From Streptomyces echinoruber (GTDB taxonomy: Bacteria > Actinomycetota > Actinomycetes > Streptomycetales > Streptomycetaceae): a stretch of 46,366 bases of DNA. The translations under genes and the position numbers were made by a program. Below are positions 8,155-15,924 of this stretch, one piece after another. The number at the start of each line of letters is the position of its first letter. Positions within the stretch are counted from its first letter, which is position 1. The stretch lies in NCBI RefSeq assembly GCF_014651135.1, contig NZ_BMWH01000040.1, forward strand, positions 1 to 46,366. Reading direction: 5' to 3'. Under the pieces are notes generated by a model. The model was not told the DNA's origin. It made no database searches and saw nothing but the letters and a program-made list of their open reading frames with translations.

Positions 8155-8468
8155 CCTACGTACGCGCCTGTCGGCTGAGCGAGCTGGAGGAGGACACCCC
8201 GAAGCGGGTGGAGCTCGACGGCACGCCCGTCTCGATCGTGCAGACCGAGGGCGAGGTGTTCGCGATCCACGACATCTGCTCGCACGCGAACGTCTCGCTG
8301 TCGGAGGGCGAGGTCGACGACTGCCACATCGAGTGCTGGCTGCACGGCTCGCGCTTCGACCTCCGTTCCGGGAAGCCCGACGCCCTTCCGGCGACGCGCC
8401 CCGTCCCCGTGTACCCCGTAAAGATCGAAGGGGACGACGTGCTCGTCTCCCTCACCCAGGAGTCCTGA
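8151..8468 (+). CDS. Rieske-type non-heme iron oxygenase ferredoxin-like protein
   Basis: 105-residue Rieske-fold protein with both ligand boxes: C43-S-H45 and C62-W-L-H65, the spacing that holds a [2Fe-2S] cluster. It lies between sufD and sufC, overlapping the sufD stop (ATGA) and 7 bp from sufC. This position is usual in actinobacterial suf operons. It is probably an electron carrier or cluster partner for assembly rather than an oxygenase subunit, since no oxygenase gene is near. That role is inferred from context. Confidence 0.9.
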   Translation: MTYVRACRLSELEEDTPKRVELDGTPVSIVQTEGEVFAIHDICSHANVSLSEGEVDDCHIECWLHGSRFDLRSGKPDALPATRPVPVYPVKIEGDDVLVSLTQES

Positions 8469-8475
8469 GGCACCC

Positions 8476-9236
<761 letters not shown>

Positions 9237-9240
<4 letters not shown>

Positions 9241-10493
9241 CACAGCTGCCGGGCCTCCTCGACACCGAGGCGATCCGCAAGGACTTCCCGATCCTGGACC
9301 GCCTGGTCCACGACGGGAAGCGACTCGTCTACCTCGACAACGCGGCGACCTCGCAGACTCCGCGCCAGGTGATCGACGTCCTGGACGAGTACTACGAGCA
9401 GCACAACGCCAATGTCCACCGCGGTGTGCACGTGCTCGCCGAGGAGGCCACGGCGCTGTACGAGGGCGCACGCGACAAGGTCGCCGCGTTCATCAACGCG
9501 CCCAGCCGCGACGAGGTGATCTTCACCAAGAACGCCTCCGAGTCGCTCAACCTCGTGGCCAACATGCTCGGCTGGGCCGACGAGCCCTACCGGGTGGACG
9601 CCGAGACCGAGATCGTCATCACGGAGATGGAGCACCACTCCAACATCGTGCCGTGGCAGCTGCTCGCGCAGCGCACGGGCGCGAAGCTGAAGTGGTTCGG
9701 CCTCACCGACGACGGCCGCCTCGACCTGTCCACTATCGACGAGGTCATCACCGAGAAGACGAAGATCGTCTCCTTCGTGCTGGTCTCCAACATCCTCGGC
9801 ACGGTCAACCCGGTCGAGGCGATCGTCCGCCGCGCCCAGGAGGTCGGCGCCCTCGTCTGCGTCGACGCCTCCCAGGCCGCGCCGCACATGCCGCTGGACG
9901 TGCAGGCCCTGCAGGCCGACTTCGTGGCCTTCACCGGCCACAAGATGTGCGGCCCGACCGGCATCGGCGTGCTGTGGGGCCGCCAGGAACTGCTGGAGGA
10001 CCTGCCCCCGTTCCTCGGCGGCGGCGAGATGATCGAGACGGTGTCGATGCACTCCTCGACGTACGCCCCCGCCCCGCACAAGTTCGAGGCGGGCACCCCG
10101 CCGATCGCCCAGGCGGTCGGCCTCGGCGCGGCGATCGACTACCTCAGCGCGATCGGCATGGACCGCGTCCAGGCCCACGAGCACGCGCTCACCGAGTACG
10201 CGGTCAAGAGGCTCAGCGAGGTACCCGACCTGCGGATCATCGGCCCCGCCACGGCCGAGGACCGGGGTGCGGCGATCTCCTTCACCCTCGGCGACATCCA
10301 CCCGCACGACGTGGGCCAGGTCCTCGACGAGCAGGGCATCGCGGTCCGCGTCGGCCACCACTGCGCCCGACCCGTCTGCCTGCGGTACGGAATTCCTGCG
10401 ACCACGCGAGCGTCGTTCTATCTGTATTCCACGCCGGCCGATATCGACGCCCTGGTGGACGGCCTGGAGCACGTACGGAACTTCTTCGGCTGA
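9237..10493 (+). CDS. sufS: Cysteine desulfurase SufS
   Basis: 418-residue PLP enzyme that removes sulfur from L-cysteine to give alanine and a protein persulfide for cluster assembly. The PLP lysine is K236 in AFTGHKMCGPTGIGVLWG. The persulfide cysteine is C376 in VGHHCARPVC, on the short loop typical of group II (SufS-type) desulfurases. The dimer histidine region MEHHSNIVPWQLL is present. The GTG start overlaps the sufC stop. SufU, encoded next, is the expected sulfur acceptor. Confidence 0.95.
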
Positions 10494-10509
10494 TGGGACG
10501 AGCGACCGC

Positions 10510-10977
10510 ATGAAGCTGGACTCCATGTACCAGGAAGTCATCCTGGACCACTACAAGAACCCGCACGGGCGGGGCTTGCGGGACGGCGACGCCGAGGTCC
10601 ACCACGTGAACCCCACGTGCGGCGACGAGATCACGCTGCGCGTGAAGTACGACGGCACGACCATCAGGGACGTCTCCTACGAGGGCCAGGGCTGCTCCAT
10701 CAGCCAGGCCAGCGCCTCCGTCCTCAACGAGCTGCTGGTCGGCAAGGACCTCGCCGAGGCGCAGAAGATCCAGGAGACCTTCCTGGAGCTGATGCAGTCC
10801 AAGGGACAGGTCGAGCCCGACGACGCGATGGAGGACATCCTGCAGGACGCGGTCGCGTTCGCCGGGGTGTCCAAGTACCCGGCCCGGGTGAAGTGCGCCC
10901 TGCTGAGCTGGATGGCCTGGAAGGACGCGACGGCCCAGGCGCTGGGCGGAGCCGACGCCGAAAGGAAGACGGCATGA
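10510..10977 (+). CDS. sufU: Sulfur-transfer protein SufU
   Basis: 155-residue zinc-dependent sulfurtransferase that takes the persulfide from SufS. The three conserved cysteines are C37 (NPTCGDE, with D39), C62 (GQGCSIS) and C129 (RVKCALLSW), the Zn-binding/acceptor set of Gram-positive SufU. The SufU-specific insertion before C129 is present, which distinguishes it from IscU scaffolds. ATG at 10510 lies 16 bp after sufS. The stop overlaps the next gene (ATGA). Confidence 0.94.
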   Translation: MKLDSMYQEVILDHYKNPHGRGLRDGDAEVHHVNPTCGDEITLRVKYDGTTIRDVSYEGQGCSISQASASVLNELLVGKDLAEAQKIQETFLELMQSKGQVEPDDAMEDILQDAVAFAGVSKYPARVKCALLSWMAWKDATAQALGGADAERKTA

Positions 10978-11309
10978 CCGAAACGACTGAGACGAAGCCG
11001 GTCTCGGAGGACGAACTCCGCGAGGCCCTGATGGACGTGGTCGACCCCGAGCTGGGCATCGACGTCGTCAACCTCGGCCTGATCTACGGCATCCACATCG
11101 ACGAGGAGGCGAACATCGCCACCGTCGACATGACCCTCACGTCGGCGGCCTGCCCCCTCACCGACGTCATCGAGGACCAGGCCCGCGCCGCCACCGACGG
11201 CCTCGTCAAGGAGCTGCGCATCAACTGGGTCTGGATGCCGCCGTGGGGCCCCGACAAGATCACCGACGAGGGGCGCGAGCAGCTGCGGGCGCTCGGGTTC
11301 AACGTCTGA
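10974..11309 (+). CDS. SufT-like metal-sulfur cluster assembly factor (MIP18/DUF59)
   Basis: 111-residue single-domain protein of the MIP18/PaaD family, thought to assist late transfer of Fe-S clusters to client proteins. The domain hallmark DPELGIDVVNLGLIYGI spans residues 24-40, and the conserved cysteine is C60 in TSAACPLTD. The WVWMPPWGPDKITDEGREQLRALGF end is typical. It is the last gene of the suf operon, overlapping sufU by 4 bp, and is followed by the terminator at 11368. Its last codons form the first unit of a 13-bp triplicate repeat. Confidence 0.92.
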   Translation: MTETTETKPVSEDELREALMDVVDPELGIDVVNLGLIYGIHIDEEANIATVDMTLTSAACPLTDVIEDQARAATDGLVKELRINWVWMPPWGPDKITDEGREQLRALGFNV

Positions 11310-11335
11310 GTTCAACGTCGGAGTTCAACGTCTGA
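11297..11335 (+). repeat. 13-bp tandem repeat x3 over the end of the suf operon
   Basis: GTTCAACGTCTGA occurs at 11297-11309, 11310-11322 (one change) and 11323-11335. The first copy contains the final Phe-Asn-Val codons and TGA of the SufT-like gene, so the coding tail was copied downstream twice, probably by replication slippage. Confidence 0.9.
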
Positions 11336-11367
11336 GGGTCCGCGGGACGACCGCGTACGACCGAGGG

Positions 11368-11394
11368 GCGGCCCCGGCCGACTGCCGGGGCCGC
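11368..11394 (+). terminator. suf operon terminator
   Basis: 11-bp perfect stem (GCGGCCCCGGC with GCCGGGGCCGC) with a 5-nt loop, followed by TTCCCCTTTCT. Position and a partial T-run fit an intrinsic terminator 58 bp after the last suf gene. Confidence 0.85.
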
Positions 11395-11443
11395 TTCCCC
11401 TTTCTGCGCCCGCCACCGGCCCGCCCTCCGGCTGGAAGACCGT

Positions 11444-11502
11444 GCCCGCCCGGCCCGCCCGGCCCGCCCGGCCCGCCCGGCCCGCCCGGCCCGACCGGCC
11501 CG
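11444..11502. repeat. 9-bp tandem repeat (GCCCGCCCG)
   Basis: Five exact copies of GCCCGCCCG (11444-11488), one variant (GCCCGACCG, 11489-11497) and a partial copy, ending about 10 bp before the palindrome at the SMR gene. Copy number may vary among strains. Confidence 0.9.
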
Positions 11503-11511
11503 TTGGGCACG

Positions 11512-11531
11512 ATGCGTACGCTCGTACGCAT
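11512..11531. promoter_or_regulatory. 20-bp perfect palindrome at SMR gene start (operator candidate)
   Basis: Arms ATGCGTACG (11512-11520) and CGTACGCAT (11523-11531) around a 2-bp CT spacer. The right arm includes the first two bases of the proposed ATG at 11530. Size and symmetry suit a TetR-type dimer site; the regulator is not in this window. Confidence 0.55.
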
Positions 11532-11850
11532 GGGATACCTGCTGCTGACCGGGGCCATCGCCGCCGAGGTGACCGCGACGACCGCGATGAAGTACAGCGA
11601 CGGGTTCAGCAGGCCGGTGCCGGCGCTGGTGACCGCCCTCGGATACCTGGTGTCCTTCGCGCTGCTCGCGCAGACCCTGAAGACGGTGCCGGTCGGTACG
11701 GCGTACGCCATCTGGTCCGGCGTCGGCACCGCCGCGATCGCCACCATCGGCATCCTGTTCCTGGGTGAGGGCATGACCACCCTGAAGGCCCTCGGCATCG
11801 CGCTGATCATCCTCGGGGTGGTGGTGCTGAACCTCGGCGGCGCACACTGA
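11530..11850 (+). CDS. Small multidrug resistance (SMR/EmrE family) efflux protein
   Basis: 106-residue inner-membrane protein with four hydrophobic segments, acting as a dimeric drug/proton antiporter. The essential membrane glutamate is in the first helix (GAIAAEVTATTAMKYSDGF), and the family signature TVPVGTAYAIWSGVGTA is intact. ATG at 11530 aligns with the EmrE N-terminus. An upstream ATG (11512) or TTG (11503) would add an unusual extension. There is no clear Shine-Dalgarno, and the start is buried in a perfect palindrome, so leaderless or strongly regulated expression is possible. It stands alone after the suf terminator. EmrE-like rather than Gdx-like is a judgement from overall similarity. 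Confidence 0.85.
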   Translation: MGYLLLTGAIAAEVTATTAMKYSDGFSRPVPALVTALGYLVSFALLAQTLKTVPVGTAYAIWSGVGTAAIATIGILFLGEGMTTLKALGIALIILGVVVLNLGGAH

Positions 11851-12001
11851 CGCACCCACCGCTGCCGGCGCCGGATCCGGCGCGGGGACCCCGCCGCGCC
11901 GCCCGCGGACTCGGAGCCGCCCGCGGACCGGTCGTCGCCGCGGCCGCGCCCGGTACCTGAGACGCCCCGGGACCGGTTCGCCCGCGCGGGCCCGGCCACG
12001 T

Positions 12002-12007
12002 TAGGTT
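12002..12007 (+). promoter_or_regulatory. Candidate dapD -10, leaderless
   Basis: TAGGTT matches TAnnnT and lies 6 nt before the dapD ATG at 12014. No Shine-Dalgarno is present (TTTCCCTC precedes the ATG). A weak TTCGCC at 11977 may serve as the -35. Confidence 0.5.
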
Positions 12008-12013
12008 TCCCTC

Positions 12014-13003
12014 ATGAGCGACACGACTGCACCCCGCACCACCGGCGCCGTGGCCGCCGGTCTCGCCACGATCGCCGCCGACGGCACCGTTCTCGACACC
12101 TGGTTCCCCGCGCCCGCGCTCAGCGACGAGCCCGGCCCCGCCGGCACCGAGCGGCTGTCCGCCGAACGTGCCGTGGAGTTGCTGGGTGAGGACGCCGCCG
12201 GGGCGCTGCGCCGGGACGAGGTGCGCGACGTGGAGGTCGTCGCCGTCCGCACGGTCATCGGCTCGCTGGACGACAAGCCGCTCGACACGCACGACGCCTA
12301 CCTGCGCCTGCACCTGCTCTCGCACCGCCTGGTGAAGCCGAACGAGCAGAACCTGGACGGCATCTTCGGCCTGCTCGCCAACGTCGCCTGGACCTCCCTG
12401 GGCCCGGTCGCCGTCGACACCCTGGAGGCGGTACGGCTGCGCGCCCGCGCCCGCGGGCTGCACCTGTCCGTCTTCGGCGTGGACAAGTTCCCGCGCATGA
12501 CCGACTACGTCGCCCCGGCGGGCGTGCGCATCGCCGACGCCGACCGGGTGCGCCTGGGCGCCCACCTCGCCGCGGGCACCACCGTGATGCACGAGGGCTT
12601 CGTCAACTTCAACGCCGGCACGCTCGGCACGTCCATGGTCGAGGGCCGCATCTCCCAGGGCGTCGTCGTCGGCGACGGCTCCGACATCGGCGGCGGCGCC
12701 TCCACCATGGGCACGCTGTCCGGCGGCGGCAAGGAGCGCGTCTCCATCGGCAGGCGCTCCCTGGTCGGCGCGGAGGCCGGCATCGGCATCGCCCTCGGCG
12801 ACGACTGCGTGGTCGAGGCCGGCCTCTACCTCACCGCCGGCACCCGCGTCACCATGCCCGACGGCCAGGTCGTCAAGGCCCGCGAACTCTCCGGCGCCTC
12901 CCACATCCTCTTCCGCCGCAACTCGGTCACCGGCACGGTCGAGGCCCGCCCGAACAACGCGGAGTGGGGCGGCCTGAACGACATCCTGCACAGCCACAAC
13001 TGA
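12014..13003 (+). CDS. dapD: 2,3,4,5-tetrahydropyridine-2,6-dicarboxylate N-succinyltransferase
   Basis: 329-residue enzyme of the succinylase branch of lysine/diaminopimelate biosynthesis; it transfers succinyl from succinyl-CoA to tetrahydrodipicolinate. The N-terminal about 160 residues form the actinobacterial-specific domain. From about 170 on, hexapeptide repeats (GAHLAAGTTVMHEGFVNFN, GTSMVEGRISQGVVVGDGSDIGGG, VSIGRRSLVGAEAGIGIALGD) build a left-handed beta helix of a trimer. The form matches the long actinobacterial type rather than the shorter E. coli type. ATG at 12014 sits directly after a -10-like hexamer. It is monocistronic: a converging repeat cassette follows. Confidence 0.95.
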   Translation: MSDTTAPRTTGAVAAGLATIAADGTVLDTWFPAPALSDEPGPAGTERLSAERAVELLGEDAAGALRRDEVRDVEVVAVRTVIGSLDDKPLDTHDAYLRLHLLSHRLVKPNEQNLDGIFGLLANVAWTSLGPVAVDTLEAVRLRARARGLHLSVFGVDKFPRMTDYVAPAGVRIADADRVRLGAHLAAGTTVMHEGFVNFNAGTLGTSMVEGRISQGVVVGDGSDIGGGASTMGTLSGGGKERVSIGRRSLVGAEAGIGIALGDDCVVEAGLYLTAGTRVTMPDGQVVKARELSGASHILFRRNSVTGTVEARPNNAEWGGLNDILHSHN

Positions 13004-13045
13004 CCGCCGGCAGCCGCGACGTGCGGCCGCCTCCTCGACGGCATG

Positions 13046-13094
13046 ACAACGGGCTTACTCGCGTCACTCCAAGTGACGTGGGCAAGCCCGTTGT
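13046..13094 (-). terminator. Long hairpin after DUF397 gene 1
   Basis: Arms ACAACGGGCTT (13046-13056) and AAGCCCGTTGT (13084-13094), with an inner stem GTCACT/AGTGAC. It probably terminates the minus-strand XRE-DUF397 operon and also faces dapD. An almost identical hairpin lies at 13339-13387. Confidence 0.75.
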
Positions 13095-13099
13095 TCCGC

Positions 13100-13324
13100 T
13101 CAGAAGTCCTGGCCTGTGCTCTTCGCCGCGAGTGCCACGAGTGCCGCCCACTCGTTCCGGCGGATCCGTAGTACCGGTCCGTCGCCGGCTGCCTTGGAGT
13201 CCCGGACGTACACGGTGTCCCGGCCGGCGGCCACCTCCAGGCAGTCGCCGCCGTCCGACCCGCTGTAGCTGCTCTTGAACCAGTGCAGTCCGTCCCCGTT
13301 CCCGGTCGCCTGCTCCATGCTCAC
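13100..13324 (-). CDS. DUF397 protein (tandem copy 1)
   Basis: 74-residue DUF397 protein. The hallmark WFKSSYSGSDGGDCLEVA and VYVRDSKAAGDGPVLRI segments are intact. The GTG start at 13324 is preferred because GGGAGGGGC precedes it and it matches the ATG of copy 2; an internal ATG two codons on is the alternative. It is about 90% identical to copy 2, from which it is separated by one hairpin. DUF397 proteins pair with XRE/DUF5753 regulators in Streptomyces as antisigma-like or toxin-antitoxin-like partners; the exact role here is not known. Confidence 0.88.
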   Translation of the reverse strand: MSMEQATGNGDGLHWFKSSYSGSDGGDCLEVAAGRDTVYVRDSKAAGDGPVLRIRRNEWAALVALAAKSTGQDF

Positions 13325-13338
13325 GCCCCTCCCACATG

Positions 13339-13387
13339 ACAACGGGCTTACGCGCGTCACCTCAAGCGACGTGCGCAAGCCCGTTGT
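13339..13387 (-). terminator. Hairpin between the duplicated DUF397 genes
   Basis: Same outer arms as the hairpin at 13046 (ACAACGGGCTT/AAGCCCGTTGT) with a slightly different inner stem (GCGCGTCAC against GCGACGTGCGC). It lies after copy 2 and before copy 1 on the minus strand, so it may reduce transcription of copy 1. Confidence 0.7.
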
Positions 13388-13410
13388 TCCGCTCAGAAGT
13401 CCTGGCCTCT

Positions 13411-13635
13411 TCAGAAGTCCTGGTCTGTGCTCTTCGCCGCGAGTGCCACGAGCGCTGTCCACCCGTCCCGGCGGATCCGTAGTACCGGTCCGTCGCCGGC
13501 TGCCTTGGAGTCCCGGACGTACACGGTGTCTCGGCCGACGGCCACCTCCAGGCAGTCGCCGCCGTCCGAACCGCTGTAGCTGCTCTTGAACCAGTGCAGT
13601 CCGTCCCCGTTCCCGGTCACCTGCTCCACGTTCAT
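13411..13635 (-). CDS. DUF397 protein (tandem copy 2, XRE-linked)
   Basis: 74 residues (MNVEQVTGNGDGLHW to KSTDQDF). Its ATG overlaps the stop of the upstream XRE regulator gene by 4 bp, so this copy is translationally coupled to the regulator and is probably the ancestral one. It shares the WFKSSYSGSDGGDCLEVA core with copy 1. Just after its stop an 18-bp piece of its own 3' end (TCAGAAGTCCTGGCCTCT on the plus strand) is repeated, a slippage scar at the duplication junction. Confidence 0.9.
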   Translation of the reverse strand: MNVEQVTGNGDGLHWFKSSYSGSDGGDCLEVAVGRDTVYVRDSKAAGDGPVLRIRRDGWTALVALAAKSTDQDF

Positions 13636-14495
13636 GCCCCTCCCACCAGCCGTTCGATGAGCCGCGCGGACTCCTCGACGTTCAGTGCCTGCGATCGCAG
13701 CTTGCCATAGCGCAGGGCGAACGCGCTGACATCGGCGGGATCCTGGACGACGCACCCGACGCCTTGGGACTCGAAGTATCCGAGGAGCCGATGCTCCTTC
13801 GACTCCACCACCACGAACGGACCGTTCTTGCCGGGGTGAAATCCACGCCCGGCAGGCATGATCTGAACTTCGACGTTCCGCAACGCGCTGACTTCAAGCA
13901 GCCGTTGCCACTGCTCGCGCATCACCTCCGGGCCGCCCATCGGATCGCGCAGCGCCTCCTCCCCGATGATGAACGACAGCTCCGCCATCGGCACCCGCGT
14001 CAGCAGCTTCTGCCGGTTCAGCCGGGCCTCCGTGTGCTGGTCGGCGATCTCCTCGCTCAGCGGTGGGCAGTGCCCGGCGAACACGGCCCGTGCGTACGCC
14101 TCGGTCTGCAACAGGCCCGGCACCAGCAGCGGGTCGTAGGAGAAGCGGCTCACCACCTCGGACTCGATGAGCGCGAAGTTGCGGAAGAAGCGTGGGAGTT
14201 TGGCCCGGTCCACCTCGTCCTGGAGGACTTCGAGGACGCCTCGCGCCTCCAGCACCCGGTCCGCCGCCGTCGTGAACGCCGCCTTCGCCGGCCGTCGGCC
14301 CTGTTCCACCGAGGCGACCTGTTCCATCGAGTAGCCGATGGCGTCGCCGAGCTGCTGCTGGTTGAGCCCGGCCCGCTTGCGCAGGTGCTGCAGCAGCCTG
14401 CCGTAGGCCGTCCAGGCGCCGGGCAGGTCGACCTCCTCCCTGTCCTTCCTGTCTTTCGCCGTACGAGCGATCCGCTTGTCCCGCACCTCACTCAT
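13632..14495 (-). CDS. XRE-family regulator with DUF5753 domain
   Basis: 287-residue DNA-binding protein. The helix-turn-helix is at about residues 35-68 (LRKRAGLNQQQLGDAIGYSMEQVASVEQG). The remainder is the DUF5753 region common to Streptomyces regulators (FALIESEVVSRFSYDPLLVPGLLQTEAYARAV, then QIMPAGRGFHPGKNGPFVVVE). It is coupled to the DUF397 gene 13411-13635 through ATGA. Such pairs are numerous in Streptomyces and influence development and antibiotic production (family knowledge). ATG at 14495 gives a charged N-terminal tail of about 25 residues. Confidence 0.9.
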   Translation of the reverse strand: MSEVRDKRIARTAKDRKDREEVDLPGAWTAYGRLLQHLRKRAGLNQQQLGDAIGYSMEQVASVEQGRRPAKAAFTTAADRVLEARGVLEVLQDEVDRAKLPRFFRNFALIESEVVSRFSYDPLLVPGLLQTEAYARAVFAGHCPPLSEEIADQHTEARLNRQKLLTRVPMAELSFIIGEEALRDPMGGPEVMREQWQRLLEVSALRNVEVQIMPAGRGFHPGKNGPFVVVESKEHRLLGYFESQGVGCVVQDPADVSAFALRYGKLRSQALNVEESARLIERLVGGA

Positions 14496-14701
14496 GTCCT
14501 CACGCCCTCCCGTCCCGACGCCATGAACCCGCCTGCGCCCACGGCGGCCGCGGCCACCCCGCACGCCGCCGGGACCATGACCAACACCGCGGCGCGCGGA
14601 CGGGATACGGACCCGGACCCGTATAACTCCCGTACAGGACCGAGTCGCAGCGGCACGTCGTCGTACCTGCCGCCGGTGGGTGGGAGGACGCGCGGGGCCG
14701 C

Positions 14702-15607
14702 TCAGGAGTGCGCCAAGAGGCGTTCGTACTCCGTCAGCAAGGTGCGGACGGTCCCGGGGCCGGCCGGGCGCAGGGGCGGGCGGACCGGGCCGGCGGGCAG
14801 GGCGAGGGCGGTCAGGAGGGCCTTGGCGGTGACCGTGCCGGGCAGGCCGGAGGCCATCATCGCCTCGATGAGCGGGGTCAGGCGCTGCTGGGCGCGGGCG
14901 GCCCCCGCGGTGTCGCCCGCGTCGAAGGCGTCCAGGACGGCGCGGACGTGGCGGGGCGCGGCGTTCGCGACCGTGCTGACGCAGCCGGCGCCGCCGACCG
15001 CGTACAGGGCGAGGTTGTGCTCGTCGCAGCCCGCGTAGTACGCGAGGCCGGTGCGGGCGAGGACCTGCTGTGCGCCGAGGAAGTCGTGGGAGCAGTCCTT
15101 GACGCCGACGATCCGCGGGTGCCCGGCGAGGCGGAGCACGGTCTCCGGCTCGATGCGGACGCCGGTGCGGGCGGGGATGTCGTAGAGGAGCAGGGGCAGT
15201 CCGCAGCCGTCGGCGACCTGACGGAAGTGCGCCTCGATCGCGTCCTGCGGGGGCCTGCTGTAGTACGGCGCGACCACCAGCAGGCCGTCCGCGCCCGCCT
15301 TCTCGGCCGCGCGGGCCAGTTGCACGGTGTGCGGGGTGTCGAAGGTGCCGACGCCCGCCAGCAGCGCGGCCCGGTCGCCGACCGCCTCGCGGACGGCCTC
15401 GACGAGCGCGGACTTCTCCGCGTCCGACGTGGTGGGCGCCTCGCCCGTGGTGCCGGACAGGACCAGGCCCTCGCAGCCCTCGGCGACCAGGTGGGCGGCG
15501 AGCCGCCGGGCGCCGTCCAGGTCCAGCGCGCCGGAGGCGGTGAACGGGGTGACCATCGCGCACAGCACGCGGCCGAAGGGCGGGGAGGCGGCGGGTGTCG
15601 TCGTCAT
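14702..15607 (-). CDS. 4-hydroxy-tetrahydrodipicolinate synthase-like aldolase (DapA family)
   Basis: 301-residue class I (Schiff-base) aldolase-fold protein. The DHDPS signatures are clear: LVLSGTTGEAPTT near residue 50, the proton-relay tyrosine in LLLYDIPARTG (about 142) and the Schiff-base lysine in RIVGVKDCSHD (about 169). It could make the lysine/DAP precursor like DapA, and dapD is nearby, but it is transcribed alone and separated from dapD by the XRE-DUF397 genes. Streptomyces usually have several DapA paralogues, so a different 2-oxo-acid substrate is possible. The ATG at 15607 is supported by MTTTPAASPPFGRVLCAMVTPF. Confidence 0.85.
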   Translation of the reverse strand: MTTTPAASPPFGRVLCAMVTPFTASGALDLDGARRLAAHLVAEGCEGLVLSGTTGEAPTTSDAEKSALVEAVREAVGDRAALLAGVGTFDTPHTVQLARAAEKAGADGLLVVAPYYSRPPQDAIEAHFRQVADGCGLPLLLYDIPARTGVRIEPETVLRLAGHPRIVGVKDCSHDFLGAQQVLARTGLAYYAGCDEHNLALYAVGGAGCVSTVANAAPRHVRAVLDAFDAGDTAGAARAQQRLTPLIEAMMASGLPGTVTAKALLTALALPAGPVRPPLRPAGPGTVRTLLTEYERLLAHS

Positions 15608-15789
15608 GGAGGGCAGTTTCGGATGTGATGAGATGGAAGGTCTACTTAAATATTCTGCGGATTACTGTTCAGCGTTGCTGATGGTTTCGTGGAGGGGCGG
15701 CGGCAAGGCGGTCGAGGCGCTGATGCCAAATCCCCCCTCGGTGGGTCACCATGGCAGAACGGTCACCGAACCGCCCCGAGGGAGGCGCC
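15608..15789. promoter_or_regulatory. Divergent promoter region with an AT-rich island
   Basis: 182 bp between the dapA-like gene (minus) and the micro-protein gene (plus). About 15640-15680 is unusually AT-rich for this window (TTAAATATTCTGCGG, GATTACTG) and probably holds the dapA-like promoter and an operator. No specific regulator motif was recognised. Confidence 0.4.
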
Positions 15790-15924
15790 ATGAAGCTCGG
15801 CAAGGCACTGGCCACCGGAGTCGCTGAGGAGCAGCCGCGGGCGTACGAGGAGGAGGGCGACCAGCCCGTCGAGGCGCGCGAGCCCGAGGTGGCCGTGCCC
15901 GAAGAGGTCCCGGCCGCACGATGA
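15790..15924 (+). CDS. 44-residue acidic micro-protein
   Basis: A short gene with GAGGGAGGCGCC immediately upstream of ATG 15790. The product starts MKLGKALATGVAEEQPR and then is dominated by Glu, Pro, Val and Ala, so it is acidic and probably disordered. Its TGA overlaps the ATG of the next gene by 4 bp, strong evidence for translation and coupling. No function is known to me; its small size and position suggest an accessory or leader-type protein for the 247-residue partner. Confidence 0.75.
   Translation: MKLGKALATGVAEEQPRAYEEEGDQPVEAREPEVAVPEEVPAAR

Noticed and set aside
11869..11882. CGCCGGATCCGGCG palindrome after the SMR gene as terminator
   Set aside because: It has no loop and no T-tract; a simple GC palindrome is expected often in such DNA.
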